Source: Rhizophagus clarus
Lineage: Eukaryota; Glomeromycota; Glomeromycetes; Glomerales; Glomeraceae
Reading direction: 5' to 3'
DNA: 64,000 bases
Assembly: GCA_015698045.1 (NCBI GenBank)
Contig: BLAL01000049.1
Span: 372,001-436,000, forward strand
Shown: positions 34,098 to 43,803 of the stretch, in pieces
Layout of the letters: each line of letters begins with the position of its first letter
Position numbering within the stretch: position 1 is the first letter of the stretch
Notes under the pieces: model-generated
What the model was told of the DNA's origin: nothing
Databases searched by the model: none
The model's input: only the letters and a program-made list of their open reading frames with translations
Position numbers and translations under genes: made by a program

Positions 34098-34533
34098 CAG
34101 GAGGAATGGAATGTTGCAAAATTAATAGTAATGGTAAGTGTGAATCGGAAATATTTTTTTTTTATCTCCCGAATTTATGCCATAGATTCGAAATTACTTA
34201 ATCTCGGAGAAGTTTCATTGCGGGGAATACTATTTTACATAATCTGCGTGTTTGGGAGAGATATAGATAGACAAAATTTCTGTAGATATGGGTCGGGTAA
34301 TTTATTTCGGAAATCTAGTATAGTAAAAGAGAGCGTGTGAGAATCTCGCGGCTAGAAATAGCGATACAGATAGAAATAATTTTGATGCTGGGACTCGCCT
34401 AGGATCCGCGTACTCCCTCCTCATGCATTTCATTCGCATCTTTAGCATTTTCAGCTTTACTTATATAGTAACATAAGATTAGGATTTTACTGCTTATATT
34501 GTACTGCGTTAAAAATAATAAAATACTCCAATC
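34098..34533. other. No gene supported
   Basis: A 69-codon frame at 34131-34340 lacks any recognisable feature. Mixed-composition DNA leading into the 455-bp array. Confidence 0.35.
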
Positions 34534-35898
34534 ACGGGTTTATTATAAATAATATGCGTTTAGTCAGAGACTGAGGACATAACTAAAGGTCGTTGTGCGG
34601 TGGCAGCGGGGCGGGACAACCCAAAGAGTTAATTCTACTGATCGAACCATCTTGTCGATGTAGCATGAGTACCAACATCGCCGCACAACCAACCATTACA
34701 AACACTTATGTTCGCCCATGGAAGAAGACTATGGCAAAGAACCAGAAGTCAAAACACAATAGTGATGTCCCCACAGATTAGATCAGGTCGTTACGTGGTG
34801 GCAGCGGGGCGGGACAACCCAAAGAGTTAATCCTACTGATCGAACCATCTTTTCGATGAGGCACGAGTGCCAGCATCGCCACGCAACCATTCAATATGGG
34901 AAATCCCATCCTTGATACGCCGGTTGTTTTCAAACCGAAACACTGATTAACCTGTTAACGCGTTAGAAGGAAATTGATTTATTGTCCCACGGGTTTATTA
35001 TAAATAATATGCGTTTAGTCAGAGACTGAGGACATAACTAAAGGTCGTTGTGCGGTGGCAGCGGGGCGGGACAACCCAAAGAGTTAATCCTACTGATCGA
35101 ACCATCTTGTCGATGTAGCATGAGTACCAACATCGCCGCACAACCAACCATTACAAACACTTATGTTCGCCCATGGAAGAAGACTATGGCAAAGAACCAG
35201 AAGTCAAAACACAATAGTGATGTCCCCACAGATTAGATCAGGTCGTTACGTGGTGGCAGCGGGGCGGGACAACCCAAAGAGTTAATCCTACTGATCGAAC
35301 CATCTTTTCGATGAGGCACGAGTGCCAGCATCGCCACGCAACCATTCAATATGGGAAGTCCCATCCTTGATACGCCGGTTGTTTTCAAACCGAAACACTG
35401 ATTAACCTGCTAACGCATTAGAAGGAAATTGATTTATTGTCCCACGGGTTTATTATAAATAATATGCGTTTAGTCAGAGACTGAGGACATAACTAAAGGT
35501 CGTTGTGCGGTGGCAGCGGGGCGGGACAACCCAAAGAGTTAATCCTACTGATCGAACCATCTTGTCGATGTAGCATGAGTACCAACATCGCCGCACAACC
35601 AACCATTACAAACACTTATGTTCGCCCATGGAAGAAGACTATGGCAAAGAACCAGAAGTCAAAACACAATAGTGATGTCCCCACAGATTAGATCAGGTCG
35701 TTACGTGGTGGCAGCGGGGCGGGACAACCCAAAGAGTTAATCCTACTGATCGAACCATCTTTTCGATGAGGCACGAGTGCCAGCATCGCCACGCAACCAT
35801 TCAATATGGGAAGTCCCATCCTTGATACGCCGGTTGTTTTCAAACCGAAACACTGATTAACCTGTTAACGCGTTAGAAGGAAATTGATTTATTGTCCG
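34534..35898. repeat. Three tandem 455-bp units, GC-rich, near-identical
   Basis: Copies at 34534-34988, 34989-35443 and 35444-35898 differ at only a few bases. Within each unit a ~100-nt module occurs twice, ~200 nt apart: GTCGTTGTGCGGTGGCAGCG...CATCGCCGCACAACCA and GTCGTTACGTGGTGGCAGCG...CATCGCCACGCAACCA. The module ends can pair (GTTGTGCGG with CCGCACAAC; GTTACGTGG with CCACGCAAC), and two pairs change on both sides together, which suggests a conserved RNA stem. The 62-codon frame repeated in each unit is identical only because the units are identical, so I do not call it a gene. Confidence 0.85.
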
Positions 35899-35902
35899 TT
35901 TG

Positions 35903-35921
35903 AACGCGAAGCGTTTTTTTT
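35903..35921 (+). terminator. Hairpin plus T tract just after the 455-bp array
   Basis: AACGC-GAA-GCGTT followed without a gap by a run of T (35914-35921). It lies 5 nt after the end of the third unit. In a eukaryote such a T run could stop RNA polymerase III if the array is transcribed rightwards; this is a positional inference only. Confidence 0.3.
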
Positions 35922-35935
35922 AGGCTCATCCATGT

Positions 35936-36051
35936 AATGTGTGACAGGTTACGCCGAACATGTGGCGCGGTTGTCAATCAAAATGCTGACCATGGTAAGC
36001 ACGTCCGAAATGTGTGTCAGGTTAAGCCGCACATGTGGCATAGCTGTCAAT
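35936..36051. repeat. Two diverged copies of a 43-bp unit
   Basis: AATGTGTGACAGGTTACGCC... (35936-35978) and AATGTGTGTCAGGTTAAGCC... (36009-36051) both end TGTCAAT, about 73 bp apart. Confidence 0.7.
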
Positions 36052-36055
36052 TTCG

Positions 36056-37730
36056 TGACTGACTGTACTACTAAATGAACGCGTGATCCAACCAATAACT
36101 CGTGTGTTGCAGTCACACTGATTACACATTATTTTTATTTCATTTTTTTCTTCACATACTATCTTTTTCTCAAAGAAATTGATTTGTTATTTCATTTCAT
36201 TTTTTTTTTGATCATACAAAAGTGTAAATGTTATATAATTAATATATAAACACTTTTTATATTTTAAACAAAGTATTTTATTTGTTAATTTTAAAGTTCT
36301 TAAAAGTTACACAGCTCATACAACTTATAATCAATATGGAAGGTGATAACACCAAAAAAACACCAGTTAGTTAATCTTACACTTGTTTTGTTACTACTGA
36401 AAATTTTAAAAAAATATTCTAATTTTTGGGTAAACTTAATATAAAAACATTTTATTATATATTTATTTGTTATATAGATAGTTTATTTAACTATATAATG
36501 TACAATATATATAATATATATACAATGTATATTTTATCCTGTTATTTAATTTAATTTATTATATATGTTTATATAGCATTTATTTTGTTAAAAATTTGTA
36601 AGTTCTATAATATTTGTCTACATAAAAAATCATTTAAATATTATTAACTGCTTTTATTTTAATATGATTGATAATTATTATTATTTATTAAATATTATTT
36701 TTTATTTTATTTATTGTGGTTTTCAAAAAAAAAATGATCTGCATAAAATTTGTGTTAAAAATTTATGAATACAAAAAACACAAAAACACAAAACACAATC
36801 AAGCACAAACAAAATCTAGCCAATAAAATTAACACATTCTAATTATATAACCATATTTTTTGATGAAAAATTTTCTTTATTATAATTTATTTTTTAAATC
36901 CAAGGTCAAATATAATTAAATATAATTAAACAAAATTATAATACAAGATATTCTTTGTATTTAAGCATATATTATTTGTGTTAAAAGCAACCTAAAACTA
37001 TAATAAACAATGAAATGTTAATATTTTTAATGAAAATATTTAAATTAAAACAAAAAATAAAACAATAATTATAAAGCTTTGAAAACCTTTATAAAACAAC
37101 AATAAATATGTTTTTAAAAGTAAAAATTGATATATAATAATAAGAACTAAGTTTACCTATCAAAATAAAGTTGTAATCACAGTGTATTCATTTGTATTCA
37201 TTTGTAATCACTTGTAATTATGTGTAATTACAGTGTAATCACAAAGTATAATCATGTAAATAATTTGTTATAAAATATAAAAAAGTATAAGAAAGTATAT
37301 TTGAAACTTATTACATAGAGTCACGAAGTTTTGTTCTTAACATAAATAAAAAATTTATATGTTAAAAGAGAAGAAAAAATTTTTTACTATTACTGTTCAT
37401 TATGCTATTCAAAAATAGGGATAAATTTTAAATTTTAATTTTGGTAAATTTTATGCAGATCAATTTTTTTGAAACTTGCAATAAATTTATAAATCAGTTG
37501 GAATTCCTTACCAAATGTCTTAAAATTAGTTTTACCCCAAAATTATACATATATTATCATAAATTTAAAAGATCTACCATTACATCGAACATGAAAAAAT
37601 TTTGAGGTTCCAAATTTTGAGTTAAATATGTTCGTAAATATTAATAGTTAAGAGGGAGTATGCGAATAGTTTTTAGTATTTAACTATAGTTAAAAATAAT
37701 TATATCAGAAACAAGAAGACACAAAATTAC
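36056..37730. other. AT-rich flank of the Polinton-like element, no gene
   Basis: Long AT-rich non-coding DNA. A short frame MEGDNTKKTPVS (36335-36373) is preceded by no supported structure. Short direct repeats of TTGTAATCA/TTGTATTCA occur at 37180-37250. Confidence 0.4.
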
Positions 37731-38192
37731 AGGATATATAGGATAAAATGGGGGTTCTGGGACAAGATTTCCGAATAGGTATAATTAGTGTAAGCCTCTC
37801 CCAGCTTATTTCCTGATATACAAAATTATGTAATCTTTTTTTAACCCCAAATTTATTTTCAAGACCAGGAAACATATCGAAATACGATATTGAATTTAAG
37901 TTTTAAATCAGACTGGGGCACAAATTTTGTTAACATATCCTTTTACCCAATTTTTTAGTTTTCAAGTTAAAGGAGATAACCATCTTTGTCAACGCGCTGG
38001 CCTGATTTTAATTCCAAATAATATAACGAAAAAAGTATGCTATATTGCTTGCCCCTTAGGAGAATGCTGAACACTAAAGACTGAAGTGTCCGAGTGTGTT
38101 CAGCGTTCGACTCTGTCAAGCATAATTTGCATATCAGATTTTATGTTATCCTAGAAATAATTCTAAAGTTGATTTATGTGCGTAAACAAAAT

Positions 38193-38233
38193 AAAAAATT
38201 TACACCTAAGCTTGTCTTAGGTGTAAATTTTTT
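38193..38233. other. 18-bp perfect stem-loop in left terminal repeat
   Basis: AAAAAATTTACACCTAAG, loop CTTGT, then the exact complement (38216-38233). The same stem with a different loop, ACAAG, lies at 48914-48954. The arms are preserved although the surrounding repeat has diverged. It ends in six T on either strand, so it could act as a bidirectional terminator or a protein-binding site. Confidence 0.7.
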
Positions 38234-38508
38234 GTATTCGAAAATAAAGTTAAAAGGATATTAACCATATTCTAGTATACCATTATTTTTGATATGCAGG
38301 AAGCCATTCTGGAGCCAATTCTTTCAAATAAGCATTAAGAAAAAAATTCTGGTTAGGTGTAAAAAAAAAATTCACCAAGATAAGTTTCACCCATAAATGT
38401 AAAAAAAAAATTCACCTGGCTAAGTCTTACCTTAAAATTATATCAAATAGTGTACATAAAATAGGTTTAAGAACTCTGCGGAGCATGTATACAAGGAAAA
38501 TTGGACTA

Positions 38509-38751
38509 TTATACTTCCTGATATGTACCCAAGGCTTTATCTCGAAGCCTATTAATATATTGGGTTACATAATATCCGCTAGCATGTTTTCTACAAAGAC
38601 CATGTTTAGAGCTAGTCAGCTTGCCACATACACTACAAGGAAAACGCTTCCTAGCTTTCCAATGTTCATGGCACCCTTCAGACTGACAGCAGGTACGCCC
38701 ACAGACACCTCCAGTTCTGAGTAAATAGTTGCAGTAATATTCGCCTATCAT
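38509..38751 (-). CDS. Cys-rich 80-residue zinc-binding-like protein, left copy
   Basis: ATG at 38751 (MIGEYYCNYLLRTGG...), stop TGA by 38509. Cys/His residues are dense: C8, a CGRTCCQSEGCHEHW cluster, then CSVCGK and GLCRKH, i.e. C-x2-C-x(10)-C-x2-H plus an upstream C/H group, which suggests two small zinc-binding sites. The C-terminus is amphipathic (YINRLRDKALGTYQEV). It lies wholly inside the terminal repeat. The right copy (48396-48638) is also intact, with about seven residue differences. A longer upstream reading from 38832 exists but would leave the repeat. Function unknown; a regulator or end-binding protein is possible. Confidence 0.6.
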   Translation of the reverse strand: MIGEYYCNYLLRTGGVCGRTCCQSEGCHEHWKARKRFPCSVCGKLTSSKHGLCRKHASGYYVTQYINRLRDKALGTYQEV

Positions 38752-39127
38752 GGTAGTAAGAAATAAATATTTTATTTTAAACAAAAGTTTTCGTAATATT
38801 AATACAAGCACTGGAGTTGCAACTTTATACACAATAAGTACACAAATTCAATTACCCGAAGCCAAGCCCACCTCCCAGCAGGTTGAGCAGGCATTAATAA
38901 ACGTCATTAAGGCAGGAATCTATTATAGAAAGCCAAAGGATGGCAAATTCATGCAAAGCTATAAAGAAAGAGTCGAGAAATTGCATCAGGCAGAAGACCC
39001 TGATGAATTTATCCTAGAAAATGCTGTTATAGACCTATATAAGTTATATTATAAATTAGCTAAGGATTATTTCAATACAGAAGAACAGGTTAATGAAGAA
39101 ACTGAAGACTTCTTGTCGTCAATTTGA
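38750..39127 (+). CDS. Hypothetical 125-residue protein
   Basis: Open from ATG 38750, which overlaps the divergent Cys-rich gene start by 2 nt, to TGA 39125-39127, which overlaps the end of the integrase gene by 9 nt. The first ~20 codons lie in the terminal repeat and may not be translated. The body is helical and charged (QQVEQALINVIKAG, then KERVEKLHQAEDPDEF, then LYKLYYKLAKDYFNTEEQ). No domain recognised. It could be a small structural or accessory protein. Confidence 0.45.
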   Translation: MVVRNKYFILNKSFRNINTSTGVATLYTISTQIQLPEAKPTSQQVEQALINVIKAGIYYRKPKDGKFMQSYKERVEKLHQAEDPDEFILENAVIDLYKLYYKLAKDYFNTEEQVNEETEDFLSSI

Positions 39128-40261
39128 TAAGACCCACTGAGGAGGCAATTCTATATCAAAGGGAATAACCATCAATTCTTCTCGAACAAAAGATCTTTCA
39201 GGACGTTTGAGAATATAATCATCATTATCAATTAGTCCAAAGAGCACTTCTTCCAGCCAGTATAAGACTGGCTTATTTTTTTGCACCATAGATTGATGGA
39301 TATGATAAATATATGGAGACCAATTCAAATCACCAGCACGATATCTTCCACCCTCCAAATCACCAGGATAAAGTAAATAACGAACAAGAACATTACTAGA
39401 AAGCTTCTCTTCATCAAAACCTATTAGACCATCACGAGAATAAGAAGACTTAGCAAAGACCTCTTCTTTTTCAATAGCCTCAACTGGAGAAATACCTATC
39501 TGACGTGTGATAGAATTATTAATGTTCTTAGCAACTAAAGGCAAATTTTTCACCCAAGCTCTAGAATGATCATTTAAATGCAAAGACAATAGATCAGAAG
39601 CATCCTGAGAAGGAAATAGTTTTTCAACCAAGGTACGATTATATCTTTCAATAATACCCATAGTACGCTTAGATTTAGCCTTCTGAATTTTTACATTATG
39701 TTCCATCATAAGTACCTCACATTGTTCCTTAAATTCAGAACCCCTATCAGTGATTAACAATTTTGGCCATACAAAAGGACACTCAGGATTATCATATTTC
39801 TCTTTAAGAGCTCTAGCAATAGTCTTTGAAGTTAAGATTCCCTGCCTATTCTTAACATTATATGCACCAATAGGGATAGAGGCTTTATATCTCGAAGCCA
39901 CGTCCACAATATTGAGGCAAAAAAGATATGTAATTTGTCCTACTTTATCATAAGGCATGTAAAGAATATCTGCCTGGTGGACTTCATTGGGAGTAGTAAT
40001 AGAGGTAAAACTTGCACAAGGAATATATTTAGGACGAGGCTTATGTATTTGGTGTACAGCCTGTCTCTCAAGCCAATCCCCCACTTCGTCTAAACTAAAA
40101 TTATATCCAGCTTTCAGAGAAGCTTCATGTAATTTTTTAGCATTTCGATAATAACCAATAGGCTGATAATAAATCTTTTTCAAAGCAATAGAAATATCAT
40201 GATTTTGAGCCTCACCAGAATCTATAGAAATAATAGGTAACAATGGGAGTTGAACAGACAT
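39119..40261 (-). CDS. Polinton-type DDE integrase
   Basis: An uninterrupted 380 residues from ATG 40261. An N-terminal region (residues 1-80) includes YYQPIGYYRNAKKLHEA. The retroviral-type integrase core has Asp98 (VHQADILYMPYDK), Asp172 (LLITDRGSEFKE) and Glu205 (GIIERYNRTL), the D,D-E catalytic triad. The C-terminal part has RYRAGDLNWSPYIYHIHQ, resembling the 'W(S)...IY/F-I' segment of Polinton integrases, and lacks an obvious chromodomain. It would insert the element and generate the 5-bp AGGAT duplication. It is the only large gene of the element without a disabling change, so the insertion may be young relative to its polymerase decay, or the gene may be under selection. Confidence 0.85.
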   Translation of the reverse strand: MSVQLPLLPIISIDSGEAQNHDISIALKKIYYQPIGYYRNAKKLHEASLKAGYNFSLDEVGDWLERQAVHQIHKPRPKYIPCASFTSITTPNEVHQADILYMPYDKVGQITYLFCLNIVDVASRYKASIPIGAYNVKNRQGILTSKTIARALKEKYDNPECPFVWPKLLITDRGSEFKEQCEVLMMEHNVKIQKAKSKRTMGIIERYNRTLVEKLFPSQDASDLLSLHLNDHSRAWVKNLPLVAKNINNSITRQIGISPVEAIEKEEVFAKSSYSRDGLIGFDEEKLSSNVLVRYLLYPGDLEGGRYRAGDLNWSPYIYHIHQSMVQKNKPVLYWLEEVLFGLIDNDDYILKRPERSFVREELMVIPFDIELPPQWVLSN

Positions 40262-42201
40262 ATCTTGAACAACTAAACAGCAACTTTGATCTAGGGATAA
40301 AGTTAGTACAAAAGAAAATCCGCAAACTTGAAGAGGAAATTAAAGCCTGTGAGCGATATATTTCTCATCTTGAAAAGAATATACAATCTTATGATGAAGA
40401 AGTTAATCAGCTAAAGGATAAATGTAAGGTTATTCTAGGTGAACTTAAAAAATGTCAGGATCACCTGGAGCTAAAAGAGGAGGTATTAGTTATTCAAGAT
40501 AATCGAATTATCCAGCTAGAAGACACAATAGATAAACTTAAATCTCGTATACAAGAATTATCTAAATCTAGTAATAAACATTCTAAAGAAGAAGAACGAC
40601 CAGAGAAAGAAAATATGGCCATACCTGATATTTTAATAAATATTGCTACAGCACTAGATCGAGTAGAGGCATATATTGATGGAGATACATCATTTAACCC
40701 TAAAAATACATTAAATGGTATATGAATTTCATTAACAACTGCTCGTGAACTTATACAAAGACATGCTCAAGATGCTATTAACATGCAAGGTTTATACCGT
40801 ATAGCTAATGATCGAATCAATGGCCTTAGGAATGAATTAACAAATACTAGAAATGATAGTCTTTAAAGAGATCAATTATTAACTTTAGCATATAATAATG
40901 AGGTAAATGAGCGTCGACGTTGGTGGCAAATAGCTCAAGATAGGCAAACTAATGGTCAAAGAATGACCTTTAGAAAGCAAAATCAGATTAATACATTAGT
41001 ACAAGAAAAGGCAGTTCTTCAAATATTAGTTCGAAGGCGTAAAGCTGAGGCAGACTTGGCAGAATTCAATCAAGCATGCGTATTTAATAGATACCAAAAA
41101 TGGAAGGGTAGGGAATTAAATTCACGACAAATTATTTTGAATTTACAAAACAATCCTCCAGGAAACATGGCTACAATATAAGATGTCATGCATACATTAG
41201 CACTATTACTTGCACAATTATGGGCAGGAACCACCAGATGTATATTATCAAAGCTTAGAAATATAAATGAGATGGCACGTCCTTTAGCCGTTGCTGCCTT
41301 TAATGCCGCTGCAAGATGTCAAGTTATGATAAATAAAATGACAGGTAGGTTTGCACCTGTTCCTGCCAATGATCTTTATGCAGCAGGTAATCCAGCTATT
41401 AATACTGAACCTCTTTTTATAAATTGGTTGCGTGAAAAATATAGAGAAGTTACGGTAGGGACTAACTGAAGTGCTATATTTGCTCTTGTTAATGAAAAGT
41501 TTTTAGAAACAGATACTCCAGATAGTTATGAAAAACGAATCAAACCACTAGTACAAGCAATGCCAGATGCTGATGCCTTACCTTATCTATTTAATCAATT
41601 GCCTTCTGATTTAGAAATGAAAGTTAGAATTGCTAATCCTGCTACAGTCATTGCATTTTTTACAGACTTGCGTAATATATGGCATGAAAGTGCAGGCAAA
41701 AGAATACAAGCTCATACAATAGCTCCAGTTAATTATATAGCTCAACCACAAAAAGATAATTTTAAAATTCGTCTAGCAAGAGATTTGGCATATACAGGAA
41801 TAGGAACAGATGATGCAACATTAGAAAATTTTATTTATGAAGAACTTAAAAAGAGATTAGGAGGTCAAACAGCTCATGTTAGAAAGAGTCCTTTTACACC
41901 CAGAAGTGCATATGCCATGAAGAAAGTTGTTAGAAAGGTAGTGCCAAAAGCATCTGCAAAGCAAACCTGACATTGTTCAGCATGTAGAAAGGCTGGTCAT
42001 ACAAAAATTAATTGTCCTAGACTTAAGCGGACTAAGAAAGTTAATTATGTATATCAAAATGAGAAAGAAGATCCTGAAGACTCTGAAGAAGAATATATAG
42101 AAGAATATATAGAGGATTCTGAAGAAGAGGAAGTAGAAGAAGATGACGAATATATTGATGCTGACAAATCCCAAAACTACTATGCTGTAAAAAAAAAGTA
42201 G
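40243..42201 (+). pseudogene. Gag-like protein with coiled coil and CCHC zinc knuckle
   Basis: A single reading register from ATG 40243 to TAG 42199-42201 (~652 codons), broken only by five nonsense codons (TGA 40723, TAA ~40864, TAA 41179, TGA 41467, TGA 41968) and no frameshift. A strong N-terminal coiled coil (residues 10-110) is followed by a helical Arg/Gln-rich region. A capsid-like region has MPDADALPYLFNQLPSDLEM then RIANPATVIAFFTDLRNIW (41560-41690). A CCHC knuckle CSACRKAGHTKINC (41974-42015) precedes an acidic tail rich in EEYIE. The knuckle plus capsid-like helices resemble retrotransposon Gag. The ATG overlaps the divergent integrase ATG by 19 nt. Confidence 0.65.
42189..42201 (+). 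promoter_or_regulatory. Candidate -1 ribosomal frameshift site
   Basis: In the Gag frame the codons are GTA AAA AAA AAG TAG, so the heptamer A AAA AAG immediately precedes the Gag stop. The protease frame is -1 relative to Gag and is open from 42198 through its first ATG (42219) to 43283. This is the layout of gag-pro frameshifting in retroelements. A 1-nt length error in the nine-A run is the alternative. Confidence 0.5.
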
Positions 42202-43283
42202 TACGAAGTGGAGTACCTATGAAAACAGCAACCAAGAAGTTCCCTACTTCCAAGTTTCGTGCTAGCAAAGCACCTATTGGCAGAGTATCAGGCAATATAA
42301 TTATGGCTACGGAACAAGTTTACCAGATAGTTTTAAAATCTATAATATCATCAATAGTCCCATATTGTCCTAAAGAGATTCTTGTAGAAATTTCGAAATT
42401 TATTAATATAATATATCCCAAATTAAAAGTCCCAAGCCTAAATAGTGTTATAGAAAATGATACCGTTAAAAGAAGGGAGTTAGCATGGAAGAATGTTACA
42501 AGCAAAGTTCAAGATGTCTTGTTTCTGCTAATGCAGGCCACAAATGCTGAACAGAAACTTCTTTTACAAGTCCCAGACAATAAAGAATCTGTCCAGAACG
42601 CTTCCAATCCAAATGAAGATATAGTTATAGCAGATTCTACTAAAGTAAAGGAAATTAATACTTCATCCTCTAGTCATGTTTTGCCAGAGAACATGCGAAG
42701 TGTCTTAACGGCCTGGCTAGAGCATGCTATTAAGGCTTATGCATCAGCTCAAAAAAAAAATAGCCAAATATATTGGCCAAAGCTTTTGGAGATAAATTTT
42801 CTTCAAATAAAGGATGCTGATGATGTTGCAACCATCTCCTGTAGGGTAGGAGATGTGACTATACCCTATGCAATGATTGATAGTGGATCAGACTCATCAA
42901 TAGTCTCAGAAAATGTTGCAAAGCATTTGGGTCTAAAAATAGATAAGAAAAAGATTCATAGACTTAATGGAGTTGCAAGTAAGTCCCATTCTCTTGGTAC
43001 AGTTAATAGTGTTCCTGTAATTATTGAGGATGGAGAAACTAGAGACACCATTTCAAATGAATTCTCTGTCGTTCCTACAGAATATGATGATAATGGAAAA
43101 GAACTATCCCTATTTATTCTTGGAACACAATGGCAATATCGGGCTGGATGGAAGCCTTTAATAAAAGGAGAATTTAAGGCCACATCTAACGGAAAAACTA
43201 TTACCATCCCCCTATCAGTTCACAAGTCCCAGCGAAATGTTTTTACTGTGAGAAAACAACCAGAATCTGTAAAAAAAAACTAG
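42198..43283 (+). CDS. Retropepsin-like aspartic protease
   Basis: From the first ATG at 42219 the product is 354 residues. The N-terminal ~190 residues are helical linker. The protease domain begins near residue 195: VATISCRVGDVTIPYAMI, then the catalytic Asp221-Ser-Gly (IDSGSDSSIVSENVA), VASKSHSLG, and the hydrophobic-Gly motif LFILGTQW (~residues 298-305). This is a single-lobe retroviral-type aspartic protease that would act as a dimer, presumably on the Gag-like precursor. The frame is fully intact. Polintons normally carry an adenovirus-type cysteine protease instead. Confidence 0.75.
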   Translation, partial: VVRSGVPMKTATKKFPTSKFRASKAPIGRVSGNIIMATEQVYQIVLKSIISSIVPYCPKEILVEISKFINIIYPKLKVPSLNSVIENDTVKRRELAWKNVTSKVQDVLFLLMQATNAEQKLLLQVPDNKESVQNASNPNEDIVIADSTKVKEINTSSSSHVLPENMRSVLTAWLEHAIKAYASAQKKNSQIYWPKLLEINFLQIKDADDVATISCRVGDVTIPYAMIDSGSDSSIVSENVAKHLGLKIDKKKIHRLNGVASKSHSLGTVNSVPVIIEDGETRDTISNEFSVVPTEYDDNGKELSLFILGTQWQYRAGWKPLIKGEFKATSNGKTITIPLSVHKSQRNVFTVRKQPESVKKN

Positions 43284-43363
43284 CTGATCGAACTTGTCAG
43301 TATTGTGGAAAGGAATTCAGATATCCTTATTTATTTTTACGTTATAAATTAACTAAGTGTTGG

Positions 43364-43503
43364 ACTAATGGCGAGTCTACATTGGGCCAAAGTCGAGTCA
43401 ATGAAGAGTCTACATTGGGTCAAAGTTGGGTCAACAAAGAGTCAGATTTGGTCGACAAAGAGTCAGGTCGAGTCAACAAAGAATCTAAAGTGAAACTGGA
43501 ATG
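43364..43503. repeat. Short direct repeats after the protease gene
   Basis: Three to four imperfect copies of a ~36-bp unit built from GAGTCTACATTGGG(C/T)CAAAG, GTCGAGTCAA and (C/A)AAAGAGTCAG. One frame would read ESTLGQS(R/W)VN(E/K)ES repeatedly. No start codon supports a gene. Confidence 0.6.
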
Positions 43504-43803
43504 AACTTGTATGAGGTCAGACACACACTCGAAAAGTATATTTTTAGTAAAAGTTTCTGTCTAGAATTAGCCAAAAAAAAAATTGCTAAAGCCTATATTT
43601 TGGGAAAAAAATACTGAAAAAATGCCAGAGAAAATGCCCTTTCTTATCCAAGAACTGTGAAAGATTATCATAAAATCTATAATTGAGAGAGGAGAATGTG
43701 AACTGAGTTCACAATGTCACATGCGTAGCGCAGTAAATAATATTATTACGTTAGAAAAATAATATAATAATGTATGTGATCTGACTGCACATCACTATCT
43801 AGC
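43504..43803. other. Intergenic region between convergent genes of the element
   Basis: Lies between the plus-strand Gag-protease unit and the 3' end of the minus-strand polymerase. No open frame seen. Confidence 0.4.

Larger units (their letters stand above)
37736..38811 (+). repeat. Left terminal inverted repeat of Polinton-like element
   Basis: About 1,076 bp, matching the inverse of 48336-49410 with scattered substitutions and small indels. It contains two self-complementary blocks (38073-38105 and 38193-38233) and the Cys-rich gene at 38509-38751. The inner edge is AATATTAATACAAGCAC, after which the two sides diverge completely. Confidence 0.9.

Noticed and set aside
34593..34700. Hammerhead ribozyme in the 455-bp unit
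   Set aside because: I looked for the CTGATGA...GAAA core on both strands; only partial resemblance (CGATGAG) was found.
34593..35691. A 62-codon frame repeated identically three times as a protein family
   Set aside because: The frames are identical only because the 455-bp units are nearly identical; there is no codon-level conservation independent of the repeat.
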